Shown piece by piece: positions 16,530-25,205 of a stretch of 37,347 nt of DNA (within the stretch, counting starts at the first letter, position 1; the number at the start of each line of letters is the position of its first letter). The notes under the pieces are model-generated. The model did not search any database, had not been told where the DNA came from, and worked only from the letters and a program-made list of their open reading frames with translations. Both the position numbers and the translations under genes were made by a program. The stretch comes from a virus, in IMG/VR virus record IMGVR_UViG_3300031565_000155, positions 1 to 37,347 of that record; one strand, given 5' to 3'.

Positions 16530-19093
16530 CAGGCTCCACCGTTTGGTGCCTTCCCGGTGACTGACCCGGTGCGATCTGTTTTCGGATCGACGCGAATCAC
16601 GAGACCGTCAAGCGCCCACTCCGCAGTGTCTGCGGTGCAAAGCATTTGAAACCAAAACTGCGTCGCAAGACCGGCCTGCGCGCCGACAGAAACCTTGTGC
16701 GGAGAAGGGTCCTCGTCCGAGATGTTGATCACCTCGACGGAACTCGACTGACCGCCGCCAGCGGCGCTGTCCACAAAGGAGTTGCAGGTCGGCGTGATCA
16801 CGGCCGTCGTCCCCGCAGCCTGGAACAACAACACCACCTCGCGGAACTGCTTGAGCATGCCTGGCTCGCCGCTGCCAGAACGATTCAGGATGAAGTTCGC
16901 GTCCCCCTGGTTCAACTGCGGCAACGCCTGATTGACCGTCTGGAACTTCTGCATTGAATCGCCAGCACCCAGCTCTTCCATGAACACGAGGGTATTTTGG
17001 TCCTGGCTGTAGTGGACGCAAGCGACGGCCAGCGTGCACCGCGACCACTCATCGTTTGCAATGTTGTAGACGTAGTATTCGCCTCGATAGTCCTCACCGT
17101 CAGTGAACTCCGGGCGCAGCCACACCTCGCCGTGGAAGTTTTCGATCTGGAGTTCGCCCGTAAAGTTGAATAGCGCCGTGACTTGGTCGGTCACGCGATC
17201 GGCGTACGCCTTCTCAAGCGGCCGCTTGAGTTGCGGCGACAGGTTGCGAATGCCCGCGTCCCCGATCTCCAGCACTCCGCGATTCGTCCACGCGTAGATC
17301 GAGCTACCGAATCGCGCCACCGCATTCACGCTCGCCAGGTGCGTTGCCTCAAGGACGACGTCCACCACCAGGTTGGAATCAAACCCGCTGATTCGGTAGA
17401 CGCGCCCCTCGGTCGAGAATGCGTACATGGTCTCGGCAGTGGAGATCAATCGCAGGAGCGTCCCGTTGCCGAGGGTCTCGCGGTTGCCGAGCGGCCAGTG
17501 GTCGGGCTGGTTGTTCGCGCACCACCCGAGTCGGTTTTCTTCGATCTGCGCCGTCGAGTCGGTGTCGGACCCCGTGAAGTCCTCCAGGGGTGGCGAGTAT
17601 TTATCGCCGTTCGTCGCTCTGACGCCGAAGGCATCGTCTGCGGCATCGATCCCCGCGTAGTGGCGAGCAATCGTGAAGGCGATCCCCGATTGGTTGTCGA
17701 TCCCACCACCCGTGAGCCCGAGCAGTGCGCGGGAAAAAATAATCTCGTACACGTACGACGCCTGCGAGTGCAGGAAGACGTACAGGGTGATCGGAAGTTG
17801 CATCGAATACTTGGTGCCGTCGATCTCGATTTGGTCGATCACCGTCGTCGTCGCAGGTGTGCCAGTCGCGTTCTGGTCCATCGTGATCGTGCCCGGCACA
17901 GCCGACAGCACCCGAGTCCCGGCGGGCCACCCCCCGCTCGTGACAAGCTGGCCGACCGCAATCCCTTTGTCGTCAGTCGCGGAAACGCCCGTGACGGTCG
18001 CGAGACCGATCACCACAGTCCCCGTGACCGTGCGCTCCCCAATCCCGTTGGCTCGCTCGGTGGACGTCGTCAGCACGCCCCACGGCACGCCGACATACAG
18101 CGTGATGCTCTGCCGCTCACGCTCCACGATGCCGTACAACGTTCCGCGATACTCGGTGACGTCGCGCAAGCGCGGCGACTGGTAGCGGGCTGCCGCGATG
18201 CCCTGCTCGCCCGTGTTCGTGTACAGCGCCTCCCCGAGTTCGTCGTCTTTGATTCGGTCGATGATGGTAACGGTACGCGTGGTCAATGCGGTTGCATCGA
18301 CAACGGCACTCCCGACCAGAAAGCAGCGGCCGCCGGGGTCGCGGTCGCCCACTACCGTTCGCGTTCGGTACAGTTCAACGGTGAGCGTCGAGCCCGCCAC
18401 CAGTTCGATCTCCTCAAGCCCCGTCGCCCATCCGATTTGCAGCGCCATGTTGCGGACGCTCGCGTCAATGTTCTTGACGCGGATCAGGTTGCTCGGCGGA
18501 CTCGTGTACTCGGGAGTAAATCCGTCGTCAAACGTGCGTTTGAAGATGGCGCGGTAGTTCGCCTCAGCCCCGATGGGGTACGCCCGCCCGTCGGACGCGG
18601 GGATCAATGCACCGATGACGCCCATCGGCGTAGACAGGCCGCTACGCTGTGCGAGCGTGGGCGTCGCCACGTTCATGCGGAGCAGGTTGTTGCGGGACGT
18701 CACATACTGGCGCCCATCCTGCGAGTTGGACCCCGGGTAGTACACGGCCTGGACTCGCCCCGAATCGTACTTCGGAGGGCTGCCGTGCAGGCTGACGTCC
18801 GACACCACGCCCGCGTCAACGGTCACCCACTTGGTGAGCCACGTGTCGGAGTCGTCGTCCTTCTCGCCGACCAAAAGCATCTTGTTCGGGCGAGCGGGAA
18901 ACATCCGGCGCGGGAGGTAGTCCGTCGGCAGTGGCGTATTGACCACCTGATCGTCGGCGGGCAGCGGCTCAAGAACACCGGGCTTGCGGAAGACGATGTT
19001 GTCGCACCGCTGCATTGAACCCGGCGGCGAGACACCGAGCGGACCGGGGGTGATCCACAAGCCACGCAGCGGTGCAAGTTTGATGTCGGCCAT
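16529..19093 (-). CDS. Tail nozzle/tubular-B-like protein, 854 aa
   Basis: ATG 19093 overlaps the adaptor stop by one base. The protein begins with LAPLRGLWITPGPLGVSPPG and NIVFRKPGVLEPLP, the usual opening of podovirus tail-tube B (nozzle) proteins, which carry an early 'G...pp.. ...n.v.r..G.le.Rpg'-type motif. The body is beta-rich throughout, with repeated Thr/Val strands, as in the beta-propeller nozzle. It contains no coiled coil. The length fits (about 800 aa in T7-like phages). Together with the adaptor gene upstream it would form the short tail tube through which DNA leaves. Confidence 0.7.
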   Translation of the reverse strand: MADIKLAPLRGLWITPGPLGVSPPGSMQRCDNIVFRKPGVLEPLPADDQVVNTPLPTDYLPRRMFPARPNKMLLVGEKDDDSDTWLTKWVTVDAGVVSDVSLHGSPPKYDSGRVQAVYYPGSNSQDGRQYVTSRNNLLRMNVATPTLAQRSGLSTPMGVIGALIPASDGRAYPIGAEANYRAIFKRTFDDGFTPEYTSPPSNLIRVKNIDASVRNMALQIGWATGLEEIELVAGSTLTVELYRTRTVVGDRDPGGRCFLVGSAVVDATALTTRTVTIIDRIKDDELGEALYTNTGEQGIAAARYQSPRLRDVTEYRGTLYGIVERERQSITLYVGVPWGVLTTSTERANGIGERTVTGTVVIGLATVTGVSATDDKGIAVGQLVTSGGWPAGTRVLSAVPGTITMDQNATGTPATTTVIDQIEIDGTKYSMQLPITLYVFLHSQASYVYEIIFSRALLGLTGGGIDNQSGIAFTIARHYAGIDAADDAFGVRATNGDKYSPPLEDFTGSDTDSTAQIEENRLGWCANNQPDHWPLGNRETLGNGTLLRLISTAETMYAFSTEGRVYRISGFDSNLVVDVVLEATHLASVNAVARFGSSIYAWTNRGVLEIGDAGIRNLSPQLKRPLEKAYADRVTDQVTALFNFTGELQIENFHGEVWLRPEFTDGEDYRGEYYVYNIANDEWSRCTLAVACVHYSQDQNTLVFMEELGAGDSMQKFQTVNQALPQLNQGDANFILNRSGSGEPGMLKQFREVVLLFQAAGTTAVITPTCNSFVDSAAGGGQSSSVEVINISDEDPSPHKVSVGAQAGLATQFWFQMLCTADTAEWALDGLVIRVDPKTDRTGSVTGKAPNGGA

Positions 19094-20046
19094 CAGAGCC
19101 TCGCTGGCGGCGTCCAGCGGCGGTGCGCTCGCAGTACGCCGTAGCGCGGGACGAACGGCGTGGCGAGGTCGCGGACGCGAGGCTCCAGCATTTCTTTCAG
19201 GCGCTCCACGTCGCTCTGAACCTTCGACGCCAGCGCCATCGCCTTATCAACCGTGCCCATGTCCGACAGAATCACAACCGCAGCGGCGTCGGCCAACGTG
19301 CGATGAAACTCCTGCGGCAGCATCGTCGGCCACTCGCTTTCCTCTTCGCCGCGAACGAAGTCCCCGATCTGGATACGCGACAGGTCAGTGCCAGCGGGAA
19401 CCGTGATGACGAGGCCGGTCACGTCTTCCGCCAGGATGCTGACCAGATGCAGTTCGTGGGAACCGTTCGGCGCGATCACGTCGATTGTGTCATTGGTTGC
19501 CAGCGTCGATTCGCTCGCTAGCACGACAGGCAGCACCGCGACGGTGATGGTGAGCGCAACCGGATCGACAGCGGTGACCTTGCCCGTGAGGTTCGTCGCC
19601 TGCTTTTCCACGATCTTGCTCGCCCGAAGTTTGTACCACTGGCGCAACGTCCAGCCGCCGACGCTCACACTCGGCACAAGCCGCAGGAAGTCGGCGTTGT
19701 CTACGAACCCGTTGGGCTCGCCAGGTGACCCGACAAGGTCCGCGTGGTCGCGTTGCGTGACTTCGACCATCGGGCGTATCTGACCGCCAGGCTCGGCAGC
19801 CTCGACCGTCACAAGCCCCGCCACAAGCGCACGCGGGGGGATGCGGTACACGTCCGTGCCGACGGCCAGCGGGGTTTCAAGCAACTGTTGGCCGTAGCCG
19901 TTGCCTGCTCGCTTGATCGGCTCTTGGAAGATCGTCCGCAACGCGTCGGTGAGTTCCTGACGGATGCGCCCGGTGGAGTAGTCGGGGTGGGTGTCCGAGA
20001 TGCGCGCCGCGATACGCACCGCTGCGGTCAGTTCTACCTCGTCCAT
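19093..20046 (-). CDS. Head-tail adaptor / tail-tubular-A-like protein
   Basis: 317 aa, ATG 20046 with GGGAGG six bases upstream. Helical ends flank a beta-rich middle (about 120-240). Motifs such as PNGFVDNADFLRLVP and TLRQWYKLRASKIV fit the adaptor family of short-tailed phages, where a 'Y.lrPs.lV' pattern recurs. The middle insertion (about 150-225, Thr/Val-rich) looks like an added beta domain. The C-terminal helices (VDKAMALASKVQSDVERLKE) match adaptor packing helices. It would sit under the portal. Supported by pattern and gene order, not by a search. Confidence 0.65.
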   Translation of the reverse strand: MDEVELTAAVRIAARISDTHPDYSTGRIRQELTDALRTIFQEPIKRAGNGYGQQLLETPLAVGTDVYRIPPRALVAGLVTVEAAEPGGQIRPMVEVTQRDHADLVGSPGEPNGFVDNADFLRLVPSVSVGGWTLRQWYKLRASKIVEKQATNLTGKVTAVDPVALTITVAVLPVVLASESTLATNDTIDVIAPNGSHELHLVSILAEDVTGLVITVPAGTDLSRIQIGDFVRGEEESEWPTMLPQEFHRTLADAAAVVILSDMGTVDKAMALASKVQSDVERLKEMLEPRVRDLATPFVPRYGVLRAHRRWTPPARL

Positions 20047-20058
20047 CTCACCCTCCCG

Positions 20059-20454
20059 TCAGTAACCGCCGCCGTACCCACCGCCGCCACCGTAGCGGCG
20101 ACGCATTTGCTCCTCTTCGTCCATCGGAGGGTTGTTGGCGTAGTCCTGATCAATCGCGGACGCCTGACCCGGTGCCGTGGTGTTCGCACCACCACCACCA
20201 CCACCACCGATGTTCTTGCCCGCGAAGTCCGCAACCCGCATGACGTTGGCCCGCTGCGCCGCGTCGTCCTGCGCGCCCTGACGTGATAGCAACTGGGCGG
20301 CCTGCACATTGTAGGTGGGCGCGCCCAGTGACCGTGCGGAAGCCGCCTGCATTCCGGCGGCTGCCTCTCGTCGCTGTTGCTCCTGCTGCTTTTGGCGTTC
20401 CTGTTCCTTGACGAACATGTCAACGCCCATTGCAGCGACGAGAGGCCAAACCAT
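20059..20454 (-). CDS. Gly/Gln-rich small virion protein, 131 aa
   Basis: ATG 20454 with AAGGAG upstream. A short N-terminal hydrophobic segment (VWPLVAAMGVDMFV) precedes a Gln/Glu/Arg helix (16-35), then NIGGGGGGGA and a C-terminal YGGGGGYGGGY tail. The pattern of a hydrophobic N-terminus plus a Gln-rich helix is common in small podovirus ejection or head-completion proteins. Placed between coat and adaptor genes. Function is unknown. Confidence 0.6.
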   Translation of the reverse strand: MVWPLVAAMGVDMFVKEQERQKQQEQQRREAAAGMQAASARSLGAPTYNVQAAQLLSRQGAQDDAAQRANVMRVADFAGKNIGGGGGGGANTTAPGQASAIDQDYANNPPMDEEEQMRRRYGGGGGYGGGY

Positions 20455-20466
20455 TCAGATTGCTCC

Positions 20467-21741
20467 TTACGCCGGAGCGGTGTCGCCGTCGGACTCGATC
20501 GAAGTCACGATGGCGGAGTGGTACGGGATTTCGATGACCGGCGCCTGATGCGAATAGATCCGCATCTGGGAACCAGCGTTGCCGTCGAGTTCCTTCCAGA
20601 ACCACTCGCGGGACATTCCAAGGCGGAACGTCAGGTCAGTTGCACCGATACGCCGGAGCGTGTTGTTGCAAATGAACATGGCAATGCCCTGCTTCATGTA
20701 CTCGTGGATCTGGACGTTGACCTGACCGATCGGTGACTTCACCGTCAGTTGGGACATGCCCGTTTGCTTGATGTCCATCGGCTGGATGTACCGATCGATG
20801 GCGTCGAGTTCGTCGGTGAACTGCGCGAACTGCGCTGCGGAACACAGGTACGTTCCACCGTTCTTCGCGCCGTTGTTCTTCAACCGCGAGAACAGTTGCG
20901 CCAACTTGGCGACTGTCATCGGGGACGAAGCACCGCCAGCCGAGAAGTTGACGGCCTGCCACTGCGGGTAGACCGCAGCGTCGATGCCGAACAACGTGGT
21001 GGTGTTTTCGAGGATCGACTGGATGCCGACACAGGAATTGCCCTTCGCACCGCGAGTGAGGATCTTGTCACCCGCTGCGACGACCGCAGCACTGCCGCTC
21101 TTGAACAGCGAGATGCGGTTGATCGTCGGATCGGGCACAGCCACAACGGTCACGTCCGCAGCGCGGATCGTGGTGCCGTCGGACTGGTAGACGTCCACCA
21201 GTGCGCCGACCATCTTGTTCCACACGCCTGCACTCCAGGTGCCCTGCGTGATGTTCACGACCTGACCCGGATCGAGGTCGGGACCGGACACGGACGCGTT
21301 CACCACGGCGATTTCGTCGAGCGCTGCGGCTGCCGTTCCCGGACCGTAGAGCAACGCGAGTTCGCGGTAGAGTTCGCCACCTTCCATCATGGACTCGACC
21401 TTGTAATCGACCGCCTCCATGTAGGAACCCTCGCGACCTGCGGCCATTCGCGCCGTCACGTCGTACGGAATGTTGCCGACGAGCATGATCGTCGCGCCGT
21501 CCAACTGCGCGTTCTTCACCACCGAATCGACGGCCGTGTTCAACGCGAACGCGGTGCCGTCGGTGTTGTGAGTCACACCGTGTTCGAGTCCCAGCTTGAC
21601 TGGAAAGTTGTAGTTCTCGCCGACACGTTCTGCCGTGCGGAACTTTGCGAGGCGCGCAATCGTGTCCACGCTCGGAAGCGGGTTCACGTACGGGCCATAC
21701 CGACGCTTGAGTAGCGCCTGGATGTTGTTCAATGCGGACAC
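20467..21741 (-). CDS. Major capsid protein
   Basis: 424 aa, starting at GTG 21741 with AGGAG 6-7 bases upstream, an uncommon start for a highly expressed gene. It follows portal and scaffold genes, the standard coat position. The sequence has the mixed alpha/beta composition and long spine-helix region (VDYKVESMMEGGELYREL, about 113-130) expected of HK97-fold coats, plus a beta-rich C-terminal part (MFICNNTLRRIGATDLTFRL) and an ending with a strand-forming segment. The length is similar to P22 coat (430 aa). The assignment rests mainly on synteny and length. Confidence 0.8.
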   Translation of the reverse strand: MSALNNIQALLKRRYGPYVNPLPSVDTIARLAKFRTAERVGENYNFPVKLGLEHGVTHNTDGTAFALNTAVDSVVKNAQLDGATIMLVGNIPYDVTARMAAGREGSYMEAVDYKVESMMEGGELYRELALLYGPGTAAAALDEIAVVNASVSGPDLDPGQVVNITQGTWSAGVWNKMVGALVDVYQSDGTTIRAADVTVVAVPDPTINRISLFKSGSAAVVAAGDKILTRGAKGNSCVGIQSILENTTTLFGIDAAVYPQWQAVNFSAGGASSPMTVAKLAQLFSRLKNNGAKNGGTYLCSAAQFAQFTDELDAIDRYIQPMDIKQTGMSQLTVKSPIGQVNVQIHEYMKQGIAMFICNNTLRRIGATDLTFRLGMSREWFWKELDGNAGSQMRIYSHQAPVIEIPYHSAIVTSIESDGDTAPA

Positions 21742-21761
21742 TGGAATCTCCTGGGTGAATC

Positions 21762-21778
21762 GCCGAGGAAATCTCGGC
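21762..21778. promoter_or_regulatory. Small hairpin upstream of coat gene
   Basis: GCCGAG (21762-21767) and CTCGGC (21773-21778) form a 6-bp stem with a 5-base loop, about 20 bases before the coat GTG and just ahead of its Shine-Dalgarno. It lies in the 173-bp gap between scaffold and coat, the second-largest gap in the genome. It could stabilise or process the coat mRNA; no promoter consensus was seen in the gap. Confidence 0.4.
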
Positions 21779-21914
21779 TACCTGTTCGCCCCATTCGTTC
21801 AGCGTCCGCACAGTCGGTGATCTTGCTGGTTGTCCCTCTCGGGGTCCTGCCGCCAGTCCGCTGTGCTTTCCTCGCGATTGGTCTACGGCACGGTCGCACG
21901 GCGCAATCGAGCCG

Positions 21915-23024
21915 TCAAGCCCGTCGCCGCTCGCGGGTCGCCTCGATGTGAGCGCGGAAGTCCTGAACGGTCCCGGCCTTGCGCGAAACAGCGGCGTTCC
22001 CGCCGCCAGGTGCCACCCCACGGGGCGGGGGCGCTCGCCGTGCGGGTTGCGCTGGGGGTGCGCCGGGTTCGCCAGAGAGGGGTCCTGGTGTGGGGCGTTG
22101 TCCCACCTGGTACTCCTGCGCCATGCGGATCAGATCTTCCCGAGTCGCTCCGGCAGCGTCCAGCGCAATCTTCGCGGTCAGGTCGCCCGACTGCCAGAAC
22201 GCCCGCAAGTGGTCGTCGAAAATGCGACGCGCCGTCGGGCCGTCTGTGATCTTGGATTGCGCGAACGCGGGGGTTCGCATGCTCGCGACGCGTTCCTCCA
22301 TTCGCGCCTGTGACTGCTCCTCCTTCGTTCCGGCAAGCTGCTGCTGCTCGGCTCGCTGCCGCAGTCGAGACATGCGCTCGCGCCGCTCAGCTTCCCGCGC
22401 ACGCCGGGACAGGTCGCGTTCGCGTGGGGTCATGTCGGCTTCGCTCGCGTACATCGACGCGACGGGCTCCAGCACGGCCTCAATGTCGATGCCGAGAAGT
22501 TCGAGGTCGTCGGCCATCGATGAAGGGTTTTTCTTCCAACCGTCAACCATGCCCGCGAACGCGCCTTGAGTTTGCTGAAACTGTTGACGCTCACCGCGCA
22601 GGTCGTTCAGCTTGCGCGAGTAATCGCTCTGGCGCATTGCGCTGTCGCGGTAGTCGGACAGGCTGATGGTTTCCTCCATGCCGTCGCGGGTGATCTTGAC
22701 CTTGAGTTGGTCCATCAACGCGTCAGGCACAACGCCCTCGCTCTCCGTCAGCGCTTCGATGAACTCCTCGCGTGGCATGCCGAACAGTTCGTCCTGTTGA
22801 TCGTCGCCCTCGTCGAACCCGTCTTCGGGTGCTGCCGCGAGTTCAGACTCGTCCACGTAGTCTGCATCGGCGTTCGACGCGTCAACGAGGTCCGTGTCCG
22901 CTGCCGCATCGTTGTCGCCGACGGGCTCGCCGGGTGCGCGTCGCCCTTCCATGCGTCCGCGAAAGTCTGCGGGCTCCGCGTCTGGGGTGCCGACTTGTTC
23001 TACGCCTTCTGAGATTGGTTCCAT
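21915..23024 (-). CDS. Scaffolding protein
   Basis: 369 aa, ATG 23024 with AGGAGGG upstream. The N-terminal 90 residues are very acidic (many Asp/Glu). The middle (120-260) is helical and coiled-coil-like with Gln/Arg/Glu, including RRAREAERRERMSRLRQRAE. The C-terminal 60 residues are Pro/Gly/Arg-rich and basic (QPARRAPPPRG). A basic C-terminal end that contacts coat, plus an elongated helical body, is the usual scaffold build. The gene lies between portal and coat, matching the P22-like order. Confidence 0.75.
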   Translation of the reverse strand: MEPISEGVEQVGTPDAEPADFRGRMEGRRAPGEPVGDNDAAADTDLVDASNADADYVDESELAAAPEDGFDEGDDQQDELFGMPREEFIEALTESEGVVPDALMDQLKVKITRDGMEETISLSDYRDSAMRQSDYSRKLNDLRGERQQFQQTQGAFAGMVDGWKKNPSSMADDLELLGIDIEAVLEPVASMYASEADMTPRERDLSRRAREAERRERMSRLRQRAEQQQLAGTKEEQSQARMEERVASMRTPAFAQSKITDGPTARRIFDDHLRAFWQSGDLTAKIALDAAGATREDLIRMAQEYQVGQRPTPGPLSGEPGAPPAQPARRAPPPRGVAPGGGNAAVSRKAGTVQDFRAHIEATRERRRA

Positions 23025-23033
23025 CGTGCCCTC

Positions 23034-25202
23034 CTAGTTATTGAGTGTGGGTTCTGGCGGCTTCGCGGGTTCGGGTAGACCGATTCCGGTGTCCGCTGCC
23101 TTCTCGGTGAGCTTGCCTGACTTCATCGCACTCGCGGGGATGTTCTCCTCGCTCGTCGGTGTCGTCATTGGCGCGACAGCCGCAGGCGGTGGGAACTTCA
23201 ACAGCGCCGCAAGCGTCGGGGGAATGTCCTGATACGTGGTCATGTGCCAACGAATGTGTGCGAGCACCGCCAAGCGGACCTTCGGATCGTTCAGTGCTTC
23301 GGGCGTTGATAGTTCCGCGACGTGTTCCGGTACGTGCAGGAACGGGTTGTCTGTCGGCAGCACCGGGCACTCGGGCGTGATCTCCATCGGGGGACCAGGC
23401 TGCGCAGGCGCAATCGTTTGACCAGTCATGGGATCGATCTGCTCGGGTATGTCGGGGCCGGGCACCTCTTGAACGGTGACCTCGCCCGCTGCCAGCTTTT
23501 CGTTCTCCCACCTGATGCGCTCCAGCGCGGCACGGGACGCCCGATACAGCGGCGTGACTTGGCCCGTAGTAATGATTTCGATCGCCTGCTCGGGCGTCTG
23601 GATCGCACCAGGCACGTCCTTGAGGAAGTTCGCAACTTCGATCTGGCCTGCACGCGAACGAATCGAAGCCGGGACGGGCTTCATGCGGACGCGACGCATC
23701 GGACGCAACAGGTCAGCGCGGAACTCCTTGATCGCGGTGCGCTGGTGTTGCCCCGCCATCTCCAGCACAAGGAACTCGGGCGCTTTGCCGCGAATCAGAT
23801 CCAGCATCATGTTCGCCACCTTCTCGCGGTGTTCGTCGAGCGCGGCCTGTCGTCCCTGCTGGTAGTCCTCTGCGATGCTCGCGAACAGCGCGGCCATCGT
23901 GCCGCTCTTGATGTTGCTCGACGGATCGCCACGCGTGACGGAGTTTTGCCCCGACACGTTCTGCATTTTTTTGTCGATCCAACTCAAGAACCACTGACCG
24001 CCTGCCGCGACTTCGGCAAGCTGCAACGCCGCTGGTGGATCTGCGCCTGTCGGTTTGCGGATCAGGTACATGCCGTTCGCGAGTTGCTCCTCGCTGAACT
24101 CGGTCCCCTTGTCCGCGACGATCGACTGACGACCGAACGTCGAGAGGTTCGTGGCAATGTCCGACGTGAGTTGCGTGGCCATCTGATTCAGGACGACCAG
24201 ATCCCATGAGTCGGAATACCCGAGCGCACTGCCGACGAACTCAGCGGGCTGGTAACGCAACGCTGGCAAGCCGCCATCGTGCCCCTCGTCCACACAAACT
24301 GCCTCGTCGATGCAGCACACATACCGACCCTTCGGCATCGCAGGACACGCCTTGTGGTAGAAATGGCTGACGATAATATCGTCGTCGCTCACTTCCCCAT
24401 CGTCGAAACCGAACAGCGCCTCGTACCCCGTTGACTGGTGCGCGTTCGCCGACATTATCTGCTGGTATAGCTCGGGAGTTTCGAAGCGCTCGCCGCTCTC
24501 CTCGTCGATCTCATACCCGTACTGCTCCAACATTTCCCATCGGCTGCGGCGCTCGCGAACAATCACCCACAACAGTTCGTCCTCGAACTCGGTCGTCGGG
24601 TCAGTGATCACCTGCCACGGCGGCAGCACCTTCGCGACGATCGATGGCGTCGGCTCGGAGTCCGTCTCGGGAGTGACCGTGCCGTCGGGCAGAATCACGG
24701 GACGTTCGATCACCTCGCCGCCCTCCTCGTCCCATTGCAACCACGTCCACATCGTCGCGAACAGTTCGCCGCGCTCCACAAGCCGACGTTCCTTTGTCTC
24801 GCCGTACCACTTGCGATAGATCGCCTCCATCACGGACTCGCACAGATCGACCTGCCGTTCGCTGATGGACTCTGACGACGTCGTCGAGGCTTCAAACGCG
24901 GGGCGTTGTTTCGTCGCGTTGGTCACCGCGAGTCGGATGTAGCTGCGGACCTCGTTGACACGGAAGCGCACCAGTTCCCCTTGATCGCCTTCCAGCGCGA
25001 TCGATGCCGCGTCGAACCCGAGCAACGCACTCGGCTGGATGCCGTAATACTCCGCGAGCATGGACAGCCACATATCGATGTAGCCGCGTCGCTCCGCGAA
25101 CGTGTACCAGCGTTGCTCGCGGGTCTTGAGGGTTTCGCATAGCTCGGAGCCCTCGGCCTTCGCCCAGTACCCGCCGTCAGCGTTTCGATCGTCATGTGCC
25201 AT
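23034..25202 (-). CDS. Portal protein
   Basis: 722 aa, close to the length of P22-type portals. ATG 25202 lies three bases after the terminase stop. The N-terminal region (about 25-130) is helical with REQRWYTFAERRGYIDMW. The centre includes PPWQVITDPTTEFEDELLWV, the familiar portal 'p..v..Dp.....d..wv' segment followed by a long helix. Later parts contain GYSDSWDLVVLNQMATQLTS and the stem-type helices. The C-terminus is Pro-rich. The portal forms the dodecameric ring for DNA packaging with the large terminase encoded next to it. Confidence 0.85.
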   Translation of the reverse strand: MAHDDRNADGGYWAKAEGSELCETLKTREQRWYTFAERRGYIDMWLSMLAEYYGIQPSALLGFDAASIALEGDQGELVRFRVNEVRSYIRLAVTNATKQRPAFEASTTSSESISERQVDLCESVMEAIYRKWYGETKERRLVERGELFATMWTWLQWDEEGGEVIERPVILPDGTVTPETDSEPTPSIVAKVLPPWQVITDPTTEFEDELLWVIVRERRSRWEMLEQYGYEIDEESGERFETPELYQQIMSANAHQSTGYEALFGFDDGEVSDDDIIVSHFYHKACPAMPKGRYVCCIDEAVCVDEGHDGGLPALRYQPAEFVGSALGYSDSWDLVVLNQMATQLTSDIATNLSTFGRQSIVADKGTEFSEEQLANGMYLIRKPTGADPPAALQLAEVAAGGQWFLSWIDKKMQNVSGQNSVTRGDPSSNIKSGTMAALFASIAEDYQQGRQAALDEHREKVANMMLDLIRGKAPEFLVLEMAGQHQRTAIKEFRADLLRPMRRVRMKPVPASIRSRAGQIEVANFLKDVPGAIQTPEQAIEIITTGQVTPLYRASRAALERIRWENEKLAAGEVTVQEVPGPDIPEQIDPMTGQTIAPAQPGPPMEITPECPVLPTDNPFLHVPEHVAELSTPEALNDPKVRLAVLAHIRWHMTTYQDIPPTLAALLKFPPPAAVAPMTTPTSEENIPASAMKSGKLTEKAADTGIGLPEPAKPPEPTLNN

Positions 25203-25205
25203 CGT

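Noticed and set aside
17183-19018. 611-codon plus-strand open frame
   Set aside because: Antisense shadow of the nozzle-like gene, with typical Arg/His-rich nonsense composition.
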